Shown: in pieces, positions 8,436-17,282 of the stretch
Layout: each line of letters begins with the position of its first letter
Position numbering within the stretch: the first letter of the stretch is position 1
DNA from: Rhizobium sp. Q54
Lineage (GTDB): Bacteria > Pseudomonadota > Alphaproteobacteria > UBA828
Length of the DNA stretch: 32,046 nucleotides
Reading direction: 5' to 3'
Assembly: GCA_945892755.1 (NCBI GenBank)
Contig: CAMDDO010000036.1
Location: 1 to 32,046, forward strand
Position numbers and translations under genes: made by a program
The notes under the pieces: generated by a model
Databases searched by the model: none
Seen by the model: the letters and a program-made list of their open reading frames with translations, nothing else
What the model was told of the DNA's origin: nothing

Positions 8436-9691
8436 CAGCCGAAAATCTCCCTGACCTTTTCGAGCCCGCGCGCCAGCGCCTCGACCTCATCGATCGTGTT
8501 GTAGAGGCCGAAGGACGCGCGCACCGTGCCCGGAATGCCGAAGCGCTCCATCACCGGCTGCGCGCAATGATGGCCGACGCGCACCGCGATGCCTTCGTGA
8601 TCCAAAATTGTCCCGATATCGTGCGGGTGCACGCCGTCGAGCGTGAAGGAAACGATCGCCGCCTTGGGCCGCGCGGTGCCGTAAATCTTCAGGCCTGGAA
8701 TCGCGCCGAGGCGCGCGCTCGCCGCATCGAGCAGCGCCGCCTCATGCGCGGCGATGGCCAGGCGGTCGAGCCCGTTCAGAAAATCGATCGCGGCGCCCAG
8801 ACCAATGGCGTCGGCGATCGGCGGCGTGCCGGCCTCGAAGCGCGCCGGCGGCGGGGCGAACTCGGTCTTCTCGAAGCTGACCGAAAGGATCATGTCGCCG
8901 CCGCCCTGATAAGGTGGCATCGCCTCAAGGAGACGTTCCTTGCCGTAAAGCACGCCAATGCCGCCCGGGCCATAAAGCTTGTGGCCGGAAAAGACATAGA
9001 AATCGCAATCGAGCGCCTTCACATCCACCGCTTCATGCACAATGCCTTGCGCGCCGTCGATCAAGACCGCCGCGCCAACGCCATGCGCCATCCGAATGAT
9101 CTCGGCCACGGGCGGCATGGTGCCGAGCGCGTTCGAGGTTTGCGTCACGGCGACAAACTTGGTGCGCGCGTTCAACAGACGCTCATACTCGTCCATCCGG
9201 AAGGCGCCGCCGGCATCGACCGGTACGACGCGGATCACGATACCGAGCCGCTCGCGCAATAATTGCCAGGGCACGATATTGGCGTGGTGCTCGAGCACCG
9301 AGAGCACCACCTCATCACCCGCCTTCAAGAATCGCGCGCCATAACTTGACGCGACCAGATTGATCGCCTCGGTCGTCCCTTTGGTGAAGACGATTTCGCC
9401 CGGCGAAGCCGCGCCGATGAAGCGCTGCACCTTGGCCCGCGCGCCTTCATAGGCTTCGGTCGCAACCTGGCTGAGCTGATAAACGCCGCGATGAATGTTG
9501 GCGTAGCCGGTCTCATAGACCCGTGAGATCGCCTCGATCACCGCGCGCGGCTTTTGCGCGCTGGCGCCGCTATCGAGAAATACGAGCGGTTTGCCATGGA
9601 CGCTGGTTCCGAGAATCGGAAACTCGCGCCGCACCGCCTCGACGTCGAAGACCGGCGCATTGCGCCTCATGGGGGAACTGGCCGAATTCAT
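8435..9691 (-). CDS. sufS: Cysteine desulfurase SufS
   Basis: A 418-residue group II cysteine desulfurase. It takes sulfur from cysteine as an enzyme persulfide for Fe-S cluster assembly. Motifs: FPILGTSVHGKPLVFLD near the N-terminus, NIHRGVYQLS, FTKGTTEAINLVA, LEHHANIVPW (His stacking on the cofactor), DGAQGIVHE, FSGHKLYGP with the Schiff-base Lys, and VGHHCAQPVM carrying the catalytic Cys, followed by RASFGLYNT. The start at 9691 overlaps the sufD stop (ATGA); an ATG-free extension to 9721 is a shadow. The neighbouring sufU supplies the sulfur acceptor. Confidence 0.95.
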
Positions 9692-11016
9692 GCCGGGCCT
9701 GCCGCGTGGAGCGCGAGCCAAGCCGCGATGCGGGCGGCGAAATAGCCGCGCACCGCCTCGTCCGCGATGCCCTCGATGGTCTCGCCGATAAAGCCCTCGA
9801 CCAAGAGCGCGCGCGCGGCCGCCTCGTCGAGCCCGCGCGCCCTCAAATAGAACATCTGCAGCGGGTCGAGCGCGCCGGCCGAGGCGCCATGGCTACATTT
9901 GACGTCATCAGCGTAGATTTCGAGCTCGGGCTTGGCATCGGCTTCGGCGCCCTTGGAGAGCATCAGCGCGCGGCAGAGCTGATGCGCGTCGGTCTTGACC
10001 GCCCCCTTGTGCACGATGATGGTGCCCTGAAACGTGCCGCGCGATTCGTTGTCGAGCACACCCTTGTAGACCTCGCGGCACGAGCCATGCGGCATCAAAT
10101 GCTCGATCCGCGTGGTGTTGTCGCAATGCTGCTTGCCGCCAATCAAATAGCCACCATCGAGACGCGCCTCGGCATGCTCGCCTTCGAGCCTGACGACGAT
10201 TTCGTGACGCGACAACGCGGCACCCAGCGTCAGCACCGTGCTTTCATAGCGCCCGCCTCGCCCGACCGAGACATCGACCAGCGCCAAATGGTGCGCGTCC
10301 ATCGTCTCGTCTTGAAGTTTGGCGTGGCGTACCATCGCGTCATGGCCGACCGCGATTTCGGTCACCGGGTTGGCCCAATAGGCGCCCGCCTCGCCGATAT
10401 GACTCTCGATCAATGCGAGCTGGCTGCCCGCGCCCGCATCGACGATCAGGCGCGGATGAAAAGCGACCGGCGACGCACCGGCCGCGCCGATGAAGACCAG
10501 ATGCACCGGCCGGTCGAGCGCGATGCCAGCGTCCAATGTGATCAGCACACCATCACTGAAGAACGCCGTGTTATAGGCCGCGAGCGCATGACCCCGTACC
10601 GCCTCGGATCGGCCGATCAGGCCGGCGAGCGCGGCGGGATCTGCCGTCAAGACGTCACCAAGACCGCGCACCGTCGCGCCCTTGGGCAACGCGGCAAGGT
10701 CCGAGAACGCGGCTTCGAGGCGTCCATTGACGAAGACCAGACGATGGGCGCTTCGTCCAAGCTCGGCCTTCGCCATCGCATGACGCACATGGTCCGGCGA
10801 AACATCGCCAACAACCGCGAAACGGCGCTCGGCGAGCGGCTGAAGATTGGTGTATTTCCAGGCCTCGACGCGCGGGCTCGGCAGACCATCGGCGATCAGC
10901 GCGCGCGCTTCGGTGCGCAAGCCGACCAGCCAATTGGCCAGCACCGGCGCGTGCGCGGCCGTCTCGCCATAAGGAAAGGCGATCCGTCGCGCGTGCTTCT
11001 TCGTGGTGGCGGCCAT
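9688..11016 (-). CDS. sufD: SUF scaffold subunit SufD
   Basis: A 442-residue SufD, partner of SufB in the SufBC2D scaffold and needed for iron entry. The N-terminal helical part has PSPRVEAWKYTNLQPL, the region that contacts the cluster site in other SufD proteins. The right-handed beta-helix core follows, with HLVFIGAAG, HDAMVRHAKLQDE, VSVGRGGRYESTVLTLG and HGSCREVYKGVLDNESRG. The C-terminal signature is KCSHGASAGALDPLQMFYLR followed by ARALLVEGFI. Length is normal. It is 13 bases after sufC and overlaps sufS by 4. Confidence 0.94.
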   Translation of the reverse strand: MAATTKKHARRIAFPYGETAAHAPVLANWLVGLRTEARALIADGLPSPRVEAWKYTNLQPLAERRFAVVGDVSPDHVRHAMAKAELGRSAHRLVFVNGRLEAAFSDLAALPKGATVRGLGDVLTADPAALAGLIGRSEAVRGHALAAYNTAFFSDGVLITLDAGIALDRPVHLVFIGAAGASPVAFHPRLIVDAGAGSQLALIESHIGEAGAYWANPVTEIAVGHDAMVRHAKLQDETMDAHHLALVDVSVGRGGRYESTVLTLGAALSRHEIVVRLEGEHAEARLDGGYLIGGKQHCDNTTRIEHLMPHGSCREVYKGVLDNESRGTFQGTIIVHKGAVKTDAHQLCRALMLSKGAEADAKPELEIYADDVKCSHGASAGALDPLQMFYLRARGLDEAAARALLVEGFIGETIEGIADEAVRGYFAARIAAWLALHAAGPA

Positions 11017-11029
11017 CGCGCTCTATATC

Positions 11030-11782
11030 CTAGGCCGCCGCGACCGGCATGACGCCGGCATAACCCTTGGCCTCGAGCTCGCGCGCGAGATCGGGCCCGC
11101 CCGAACGCACGATGCGCCCGCGCGACAGGATATGCACGACATCGGGCGTGATGTAATCCAAGAGGCGCTGATAATGCGTGATCACCAGCATGGAGCGATC
11201 GGCGCGCCGCATGGCGTTGACTCCCGCGGCGACGACGCGCAACGCATCGACATCCAGCCCCGAATCGGTTTCATCGAGCACCATGAATTTGGGCTCGAGC
11301 AACATCATTTGCATCACTTCATTGCGTTTCTTCTCGCCGCCCGAGAAGCCCACGTTCAAGGCGCGCTTCATCATCTCTTCGCTGATGCCGAGCGCTTCGC
11401 GCTTGGCCTTGGCCAGCTTCAAGAACTCGAACGCGTCATATTCCTTTTCGCCGCGCGCCTTGCGCACGGCGTTGACCGCGGTCTTCAGAAACGTCGCGCT
11501 GGCCACGCCCGGCACTTCGACCGGATATTGGAAGGCGAGGAAAATACCCGCGCGCGCGCGTTCCTCGGGCTTGAGCGCCAATAAATCGCGGCCCTCGAAG
11601 GTCACGCTGCCCTCGGTCACCTGATAGCCCTCGCGCCCCGCCAGCACATAGGAGAGCGTGCTCTTGCCCGAGCCGTTCGGCCCCATGACCGCGTGAACCT
11701 GGCCAGCGCCGATGGTGAGATCGAGGCCGTTCAGGATTTCGCGGCCATCGACGGTCGCGTGCAGATTTTTGATCTCAAGCAT
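11030..11782 (-). CDS. sufC: SUF ATPase SufC
   Basis: A 250-residue ABC-type ATPase that drives conformational change in SufBC2D; it is soluble and not a transporter. Walker A is GPNGSGKSTLSYVLAG, the signature is GFSGGEKKRNEVMQM, and Walker B is PKFMVLDETDSGLDVDAL. The switch His is in LVITHYQRLL. The sequence opens MLEIKNLHATVDGREIL, as in other SufC proteins. The gene is separated from sufB upstream by a 164-bp spacer holding a cloverleaf repeat, the largest gap in the operon. Confidence 0.96.
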   Translation of the reverse strand: MLEIKNLHATVDGREILNGLDLTIGAGQVHAVMGPNGSGKSTLSYVLAGREGYQVTEGSVTFEGRDLLALKPEERARAGIFLAFQYPVEVPGVASATFLKTAVNAVRKARGEKEYDAFEFLKLAKAKREALGISEEMMKRALNVGFSGGEKKRNEVMQMMLLEPKFMVLDETDSGLDVDALRVVAAGVNAMRRADRSMLVITHYQRLLDYITPDVVHILSRGRIVRSGGPDLARELEAKGYAGVMPVAAA

Positions 11783-11824
11783 GTCCGTTTCTCTCTCAGC
11801 CGACGCTGCCTTTCCTCGCTCTTC

Positions 11825-11902
11825 TCGTCATTGCCGGGCTTGACCCGGCAATCCAGCTTCATGAAGAAGCCTGGATGCCCCGATCAAGTCGGGGCATGAC
11901 GA
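11825..11902. repeat. Cloverleaf-like dispersed palindromic element in the sufB-sufC spacer
   Basis: Outer arms TCGTCAT (11825-11831) and ATGACGA (11896-11902) enclose three hairpins. The first is ATTGCCGGG-CTTGA-CCCGGCAAT (11830-11852), the third is ATGCCCCGA-TCAAG-TCGGGGCAT (11875-11897), and the middle is a weaker CCAGCTTC/GAAGCCTGG stem. Elements of this kind (TTGCCGGGCTTGACCCGGCAA with a CTGGATGCCCC half) are very common between genes in alphaproteobacteria. It lies inside an operon and could change transcript stability or read-through into sufCDSUTA. Confidence 0.85.
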
Positions 11903-11946
11903 AAGTGGGGAAGGTGTTCGCCGCTCCTACTCCTTTGATGCCATTC

Positions 11947-13422
11947 TCAGCCGACGCTGCCTTCGAGGCTGACGCCGACCAGTTTCTGTGCCTCGACCGC
12001 GAATTCCATCGGCAAGACCTGGAGCACCTCGCGGCAGAAGCCGTTGACGATCAGCGCCACCGCGTCTTCCGTGCCGATGCCGCGGCTGCGGCAATAAAAC
12101 AGCTGGTCGTCGCTGATCTTCGAGGTGGTCGCCTCGTGCTCGATATGCGCGCTCGGATTGCGCGATTCGATATAGGGCACGGTGTGCGCCGCGCAATTCG
12201 GGCCGATCAGGAGCGAATCGCATTGCGTGTGGTTGCGCGCGCCTTCCGCACCCGGCAGCACGCGGACGAGACCCCGATAGGTCGCGCTCGAACGCCCGGC
12301 CGAAATGCCCTTGGAGATGATCCGGCTCGAGGTGTTCTTGCCGATATGAATCATCTTGGTGCCGGTATCGGCCTGCTGGCGATTATTGGTGATCGCGATC
12401 GAATAGAATTCGCCGACCGAATGGTCGCCCTGCAGGATGCAGCTTGGGTATTTCCAGGTGATCGCCGAGCCGGTTTCGACCTGGGTCCACGAAATCTTCG
12501 AATTGCGGCCCCGGCAGGCGCCGCGCTTGGTCACGAAATTGTAGATGCCGCCTTTGCCTTCGGCATCGCCCGGATACCAGTTCTGCACGGTCGAATATTT
12601 GATTTCGGCGTCGTCGAGCGCGACCAACTCGACCACCGCGGCATGGAGCTGGTTCTCATCGCGCATCGGCGCGGTGCAGCCCTCGAGATAGCTCACATGC
12701 GAGCCTTCATCCGCGATGATCAGCGTGCGCTCGAATTGCCCGGTCTTGGCCGCGTTGATGCGGAAATAGGTCGACAATTCCATCGGGCAGCGCACGCCCT
12801 TCGGGATATAGACGAACGAGCCGTCGGTGAAGACCGCCGAGTTCAACGTGGCGAAGAAATTGTCGGCATAGGGCACCACGCTGCCGAGATATTTCCGCAC
12901 CAGCTCGGGGTGCTCGCGCACCGCTTCCGAGATCGAGCAGAAGATCACGCCCATCGAGGCGAGCTTGTCCTTGAAGGTGGTGGCGACCGAGACGCTGTCG
13001 AACACCGCATCGACCGCGATGCCGGCCAAGGCCGCGCGCTCGGCCAAGGGAATGCCGAGCTTTTCATAGGTTTTCAGAAGCTCGGGATCGACCTCATCGA
13101 GTGATTTCGGGCCGGTCGATTTCGGCGCCGCGTAATAGTAGGCGTCCTGATAATCGATCTTGGGGTAGCTGATCTTGGCCCAGGCGGGCTCCTCGGGGCC
13201 AAGCGAGAGCCACAGCCGATAAGCCTTCAGACGCCAATCGAGCAGCCATTGCGGCTCGTTCTTCTTGGCCGAGATGAAGCGCACGATGTCTTCGCTCAGA
13301 CCTTTCGGCGCGAAATCGGATTCGATGTCGGTGACGAAGCCATAGCGATACTTTTCATTGACCAGCGCGTCGATTTGCGCGGCGTTGTCGGCCGCCCGCG
13401 CCTCCGCGTTTCGCTCAACCAT
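11947..13422 (-). CDS. sufB: SUF scaffold subunit SufB
   Basis: A 491-residue SufB, the subunit on which Fe-S clusters are built. It begins [20 protein letters not shown], then [19 protein letters not shown] and the beta-helix core. Conserved stretches include [70 protein letters not shown] and [15 protein letters not shown]. The last part reads [20 protein letters not shown] with the Glu-His and Cys residues used by the family. The start at 13422 shares 8 bases with the end of the regulator gene (ATGGTTGA). An upstream frame extension to 13476 is not needed. Length is as expected. Confidence 0.95.
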   Translation of the reverse strand: MVERNAEARAADNAAQIDALVNEKYRYGFVTDIESDFAPKGLSEDIVRFISAKKNEPQWLLDWRLKAYRLWLSLGPEEPAWAKISYPKIDYQDAYYYAAPKSTGPKSLDEVDPELLKTYEKLGIPLAERAALAGIAVDAVFDSVSVATTFKDKLASMGVIFCSISEAVREHPELVRKYLGSVVPYADNFFATLNSAVFTDGSFVYIPKGVRCPMELSTYFRINAAKTGQFERTLIIADEGSHVSYLEGCTAPMRDENQLHAAVVELVALDDAEIKYSTVQNWYPGDAEGKGGIYNFVTKRGACRGRNSKISWTQVETGSAITWKYPSCILQGDHSVGEFYSIAITNNRQQADTGTKMIHIGKNTSSRIISKGISAGRSSATYRGLVRVLPGAEGARNHTQCDSLLIGPNCAAHTVPYIESRNPSAHIEHEATTSKISDDQLFYCRSRGIGTEDAVALIVNGFCREVLQVLPMEFAVEAQKLVGVSLEGSVG

Positions 13423-13885
13423 GGGGCGCCCCTTCCGACCGATGCGGGCGCGGCGCCTCGCCAGCGGGCGGCACATAGGCGCTCGCCTCGATCATCTGGG
13501 CCAGCGAAACCTCTTCGAGTGCGACCCGAATGGCATCCGTCACTTTTTGCCAGGGGCTGCGGATCGAGCAGAAGCTTTCCAACCCGCAATGTCCGGGCGA
13601 ACCCTCCAGGCAATCCGCCAGCGCGATCGGTCCATCGATCGCCACGATCAGGTCGGCAACCGAGATTTCGGCCGCCGCGCGGCGCAGCGTATAGCCGCCC
13701 TTGGCGCCGCGTTGGGAAGTCAAAATATCGTGGCGCGCCAATAGTTTGAGAAGCTTCGTTGCGCTCGGCAACGGGACCCCGGTAGCCTGCGCGACCGAGG
13801 CCGCAGTGTGCATATCCTCGGCCCGGCGGGCGATGTGCGTCATCGCCACGACGCCGTAGTCGGCCATGCGGCTCACTCTGATCAT
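13415..13885 (-). CDS. Rrf2-family SUF regulator (Fe-S sensing repressor type)
   Basis: A 156-residue Rrf2 winged-helix regulator of the type linked to SUF operons. The helix-turn-helix region is [11 protein letters not shown], then [23 protein letters not shown], and the wing is [12 protein letters not shown]. Three cysteines sit in the sensor loop ([20 protein letters not shown]), spaced as in IscR-like cluster binders. The gene is the first of the suf operon and overlaps sufB, so it most likely controls itself and the suf genes by binding the palindrome directly upstream of its start. The C-terminal tail after residue 135 is disordered. It matches the SUF assembly regulator type rather than IscR of the ISC operon. 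Confidence 0.9.
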   Translation of the reverse strand: MIRVSRMADYGVVAMTHIARRAEDMHTAASVAQATGVPLPSATKLLKLLARHDILTSQRGAKGGYTLRRAAAEISVADLIVAIDGPIALADCLEGSPGHCGLESFCSIRSPWQKVTDAIRVALEEVSLAQMIEASAYVPPAGEAPRPHRSEGAPHG

Positions 13886-13900
13886 CGGGGTCTCGATAAT

Positions 13901-13921
13901 ATAGGACGGATTTCGTCCTAT
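13901..13921 (-). promoter_or_regulatory. Palindromic operator of the suf operon
   Basis: ATAGGACG-N5-CGTCCTAT is a perfect 8-bp inverted repeat (13901-13908 and 13914-13921), centred 26 bases before the regulator's start codon. On the minus strand it overlaps a -10-like TATATT (13903-13898), so a bound protein would block RNA polymerase. The Rrf2 regulator just downstream is the likely ligand. The AT-rich flank (TAAATAAATAGG) contrasts with the GC-rich surroundings. Confidence 0.75.
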
Positions 13922-13991
13922 TTATTTAGACGTTCCGGCGCGGATGTCAACCGTCCGATCGCGGATCGCACCGGAGCGGAGGGCCGGCGGC

Positions 13992-14621
13992 CTAATGGAC
14001 AAACGGCGCCTCGGTGCGCTTCTTGATCTCTTCGATCGAAATATCGGGTGCCTTCTCGATCAGCTTCAGGCTCTTGCCGCCAATCTCGAAGACGCCGAGA
14101 TCGGTAATCACGAGATCAACCACGCCCCTGCCGGTGAGGGGCAGAGAGCACGATTTGACCAGTTTGGCCGAGCCGTCCTTGGCGTTGTGCTCCATCAGCA
14201 CGACCACGCGCTTGACCCCGGCGACCAAATCCATCGCGCCTCCCATGCCCTTGACCATCTTGCCGGGGATCATCCAATTGGCGAGGTCGCCATTGCCCGC
14301 GACTTGCAGCGCGCCGAGGATCGACATGTCGATATGGCCGCCGCGGATCATGGCGAAGGATTCCGCGCTGTCGAAATAGACCGATTCCGGCAGCTCCGAG
14401 ATGGTCTGCTTGCCGGCGTTGATCAGATCGGGGTCGACCTCGTTCTCGCTCGGGAACGGCCCCATGCCGAGCATGCCGTTCTCGCTTTGCAGCGTGACGT
14501 TGACGCCCTCGGGAATGTAGTTCGCCACCTCGGTCGGCATGCCGATGCCGAGATTGACATAATAGCCGTCTTTCAACTCGGCCGCCGCGCGGCGGCACAT
14601 TTGTTCAAGCGTCCAGGGCAT
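13992..14621 (-). CDS. scoB: 3-oxoacid CoA-transferase subunit B
   Basis: A 209-residue beta subunit of a type I CoA-transferase (succinyl-CoA:3-oxoacid or 3-oxoadipate). It moves CoA from succinyl-CoA to a 3-oxo acid so it can be split to acetyl-CoA. Motifs: YYVNLGIGMPTEVANYIP, VTLQSENGMLGMGPFP with the catalytic Glu, FDSAESFAMIRGGHIDMS, GAMDLVAG and HNAKDGSAKLV. Length is normal. GGAGG precedes the start. It lies 20 bases after scoA. Substrate (acetoacetate or 3-oxoadipate) cannot be separated by sequence reading; no protocatechuate genes are nearby, which slightly favours ketone-body use. Confidence 0.9.
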   Translation of the reverse strand: MPWTLEQMCRRAAAELKDGYYVNLGIGMPTEVANYIPEGVNVTLQSENGMLGMGPFPSENEVDPDLINAGKQTISELPESVYFDSAESFAMIRGGHIDMSILGALQVAGNGDLANWMIPGKMVKGMGGAMDLVAGVKRVVVLMEHNAKDGSAKLVKSCSLPLTGRGVVDLVITDLGVFEIGGKSLKLIEKAPDISIEEIKKRTEAPFVH

Positions 14622-14641
14622 GTTGGCCTCCTTCCCCTACT

Positions 14642-15340
14642 CTACTTCCGCACGGTACGGCGCTCGATGCGCTTCTCATAGCGCGCGCCCTGAATGATCC
14701 GACTGACATAAATGCCGGGCGTGTGGATGTGGTTGGGATCGAGCTGGCCGACCTCCACCAATTCCTCGACCTCGGCGACTGTCACCTTGCCGGCGGTCGC
14801 CATCGGCGGATTGAAATTCCGCGCCGTGCGGCGATAGACCAGATTGCCGTTCTTATCGCCCTTCCAAGCTTTGACGATCGAAAGATCGGCGACCAGCGCG
14901 GTTTCCATAATGTAGGCCTCGCCGTCGAACTCGCGCGTCTCCTTGCCGTCGGCCACCACCGTGCCGACGCCGGTCTTGGTGAAGAACGCTGGAATGCCGG
15001 CACCGCCGGCGCGGCAGCGCTCGGCCAGCGTGCCTTGCGGGTTGAACTCCAATTCCAGCTCGCCATCGAGAAATTGCTTCGCGAAGGTCGCGTTCTCGCC
15101 GACATAGGACGAAATCATTTTCTTGATCTGGCGGGTCTGCAGCAGAATCCCAAGGCCGAAATCGTCGACGCCGCAATTGTTACTGACCACGGTCAGGTTC
15201 TTCACGCCCGAATCGCGCAAGGCGAGAATGAGATTTTCCGGGATGGCGCAAAGCCCAAAGCCGCCCGCCATGATCATCATGCCATCGCGCAACAGACCGT
15301 CGAGCGCCGCTTTGGCGTTGGGGTAGACCTTTTTTGACAT
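14642..15340 (-). CDS. scoA: 3-oxoacid CoA-transferase subunit A
   Basis: A 232-residue alpha subunit of the same CoA-transferase, pairing with subunit B downstream. It opens [17 protein letters not shown], then the glycine-rich [34 protein letters not shown], the [10 protein letters not shown] loop, [19 protein letters not shown] and the [14 protein letters not shown] / [10 protein letters not shown] stretch. All are characteristic of this subunit. The two genes form a small operon, with the suf regulator next in the same direction after 106 bases, where the suf operator sits, so separate transcription is likely. Confidence 0.92.
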   Translation of the reverse strand: MSKKVYPNAKAALDGLLRDGMMIMAGGFGLCAIPENLILALRDSGVKNLTVVSNNCGVDDFGLGILLQTRQIKKMISSYVGENATFAKQFLDGELELEFNPQGTLAERCRAGGAGIPAFFTKTGVGTVVADGKETREFDGEAYIMETALVADLSIVKAWKGDKNGNLVYRRTARNFNPPMATAGKVTVAEVEELVEVGQLDPNHIHTPGIYVSRIIQGARYEKRIERRTVRK

Positions 15341-15492
15341 TCGTCTCTCTCGTCGATCGCGGCCAGGGCCGGCCGGCCGTGGGGCCGCTAGTATGCCGAC
15401 CGGGGCGGGTCTTGCCTAGCCGGTACGGCCATGCTTTCGCTCGCCATGCCTCAGCCCATAAAGTGTGGCGCTGAACAAAGAAAGGCTCCGCC

Positions 15493-16614
15493 ATGGCCAA
15501 GATCAAATCGGTCGCCGCGCTGACCGTGAAAATCCCGCTCGACAAGGTCACCTCGTTCGCCCGCCGCACGGTACACGAGCGCTTCTACACGCTGGTCCGA
15601 GTCGAGACCGATGACGGGCGTCACGGCATCGGCTTTTGCTATGTCGGCAGCGCGGGCGGCGAGCTTGCCTCGCTCGCGGTGCGCGAATTGTTCGCGCCGA
15701 TGCTGATCGGCGAGGACCCACATCGCACCGAGGGGCTTTGGAGCGAGATGTATCAGCACGCGATTCTGCAGGGCCGCGCCGGCTCTGTCATGCGTGCGCT
15801 CTCGGCGATCGACACGGCGCTATGGGACCGCAATGCGAGAGCGGCCGATATTTCGCTGGCGCGCTATTTGGGCGCCTCGGCGCGTAGCGCCGTGCCCGCC
15901 TATGCCAGTGGCGGCTATTATCTCGACGGCAAAACACCCGAGATGCTGGGCGAGGAATGCGCCGGACGCGTTGCCCAGGGCTTCAAGGCGGTCAAGATCA
16001 AAGTCGGCCGACTGGGTCTGGCCGAGGAGGAAGCGCGCGTCAAAGCCGCGCGCGCGGCGATCGGGCCCGCCGTGCTCCTCATGCTCGATGCCAACAATGC
16101 CTGGAGCGACGTGCCAACCGCGCTGGCGTTTTGCCGGCGCTATGAGCCTTATGACCCCTATTGGATCGAGGAGCCGTTCAGCCCGGATGAGATCGACAGC
16201 CATGCCCGCCTCGCCGCCTTGACATCGATCACGGTGGCGACTGGCGAAATCGAGGTCGGGCGTTGGCGTTTCAAGGAACTGCTCGATAAACAGGCCGCCG
16301 AAATTCTGCAGACCGATGCCGCGGTGTGCGGCGGCATCAGCGAGTGGCGTCGTATAGCGGCGCTCGCCGCGGGCTATGGCGTGACCATCGCGCCGCACTG
16401 GTTCCACGATTTGCACGTGCACCTCGTCGCGGCGACACCGAATGCGACGTTCGTGGAGTTGTTTCCCGACGATCAAGTGCTGAATTTCCGCCGGCTGGTA
16501 GACCGCCAACTCGAGTTCAAGAATGGCGCACTGGTCGTACCAATCGGACCCGGCCTTGGCTTCGATTTCGACGGCGCGGCGCTCAAGCGCTATGGCCTCG
16601 GCGACTGGCGTTGA
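15493..16614 (+). CDS. Mandelate racemase/muconate lactonizing enzyme family protein
   Basis: A 373-residue enolase-superfamily enzyme, which abstracts a proton next to a carboxylate to form an enolate bound to Mg2+. The N-terminal capping domain is residues 1 to about 125. The barrel carries GFKAVKIKVGRLG with the KxK catalytic Lys pair, and the metal ligands LMLDANNAW (Asp), WIEEPFSPDE (Glu) and ATGEIEVG (Glu). QTDAAVCGG and APHWFHDLHVHL follow; the latter gives the His of the opposite-face acid-base. This places it in the mandelate racemase subgroup (acid sugar dehydratases, racemases). The exact substrate is not readable. It stands alone, divergent from the CoA-transferase operon. Confidence 0.87.
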   Translation: MAKIKSVAALTVKIPLDKVTSFARRTVHERFYTLVRVETDDGRHGIGFCYVGSAGGELASLAVRELFAPMLIGEDPHRTEGLWSEMYQHAILQGRAGSVMRALSAIDTALWDRNARAADISLARYLGASARSAVPAYASGGYYLDGKTPEMLGEECAGRVAQGFKAVKIKVGRLGLAEEEARVKAARAAIGPAVLLMLDANNAWSDVPTALAFCRRYEPYDPYWIEEPFSPDEIDSHARLAALTSITVATGEIEVGRWRFKELLDKQAAEILQTDAAVCGGISEWRRIAALAAGYGVTIAPHWFHDLHVHLVAATPNATFVELFPDDQVLNFRRLVDRQLEFKNGALVVPIGPGLGFDFDGAALKRYGLGDWR

Positions 16615-16634
16615 ATCGCGGCCGAGGGGCATCG

Positions 16635-16664
16635 CTGGACCCTGTGTCAGGCCGGGGCATCGCG
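16635..16664. repeat. Possible decayed copy of the dispersed palindrome
   Basis: The stretch CTGGACCCTGTGTCAGGCC followed by GGGGCATCGCG resembles one half of the cloverleaf element at 11825-11902 (CTGGATGCCCC..TCAAG..GGGGCATGACGA), with several mismatches that destroy the stem. It sits in the 3' region after the enolase-superfamily gene. Low confidence. Confidence 0.3.
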
Positions 16665-16690
16665 TTCCGCCTCTTGTCGTCGTGGCGGAG

Positions 16691-16870
16691 ATGAGGCAAA
16701 TTTCGCCCGCGCTACCAGCCAGCCTTGGCTCGGGGCAACTCAAGGGGGAGATTGGAGCAACGAAGTTCAGTGGTAGAGGTGTTGCCATCGTCGGCCTGCT
16801 GGTTGTCGGCATTGCGATATCCGCATGCACGGCCAAGAAGGGAGGCGATGAAGGAAGCGTCACTCTATGA
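16691..16870 (+). pseudogene. Lipoprotein signal out of frame with the globin that follows
   Basis: A 59-codon frame from the ATG at 16691 ends TGA at 16870. It encodes a lipoprotein signal: a long n-region, the hydrophobic run VAIVGLLVVGIA, the lipobox ISAC (Cys46) and TAKKGGDE. In the next frame, at 16848, begins the haemoglobin domain. Removing one G from the GGG at 16840-16842 would join them as ...CTAKKEAMKEASLYDRLGG, a lipoprotein-anchored globin. I infer a frameshift, either real or a sequencing error; alternatively it is a leader peptide whose translation is coupled to the globin start. Confidence 0.6.
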
Positions 16871-17210
16871 TCGTCTGGGTGGTCTCGGCCCGATCACCGG
16901 CGTGGTCGACAAGTTCGTCGGCAATGTCGCGGCTGACCAGCGCATCAACGGGCGGTTCGCCAAGGCCAATATTTCGCTGCTCAAGACCCGGCTGGTGCAG
17001 CAGATTTGCGAGGCGACGGGCGGGCCGTGCAAATACCAGGGCAAGCCGATGGACATCGCGCACAAGGGCATGAACATCAACGAGGCGGAGTTCAACGCCA
17101 CGGGCGAGGCGCTGGGCAAGGCGCTCGATGATTCCGGCGTCGCCGCGAAGGAGAAGAACGAGCTGCTCGCGGCGATCGGCTCGATGCAGCCTGACATCGT
17201 CGGCAAATAG
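16848..17210 (+). CDS. Group 1 truncated haemoglobin
   Basis: A 120-residue 2-on-2 truncated haemoglobin (group I) that binds haem and O2 or NO. It opens ASLYDRLGGLGPITGVVDKF, then the glycine-rich NGRFAKAN, the ICEATGGPCKYQGKPM segment and the proximal-His motif AHKGMNI with His72. Length is right for the globin domain alone. The ATG at 16848 has GGGAGG only two bases upstream, an unusual spacing that favours the idea that the natural start is further up in the lipoprotein signal (16691). If so, the protein would be anchored at the envelope rather than cytosolic. A c-type cytochrome follows 72 bases downstream. Confidence 0.88.
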   Translation: MKEASLYDRLGGLGPITGVVDKFVGNVAADQRINGRFAKANISLLKTRLVQQICEATGGPCKYQGKPMDIAHKGMNINEAEFNATGEALGKALDDSGVAAKEKNELLAAIGSMQPDIVGK

Positions 17211-17282
17211 GCTTGCCACCAACCATCGAGGCCGCGCGGACCGCCAGGCTCGCGTGGCCTCGTATTTTCTCGGGGGGACGCT

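Noticed and set aside
9523-11052. Long plus-strand frame (509 codons) over sufS and sufD
   Set aside because: It lies antisense to genes with full conserved motifs, has composition typical of antisense frames in GC-rich DNA (rich in Arg, Ala, His) and no recognisable motif.
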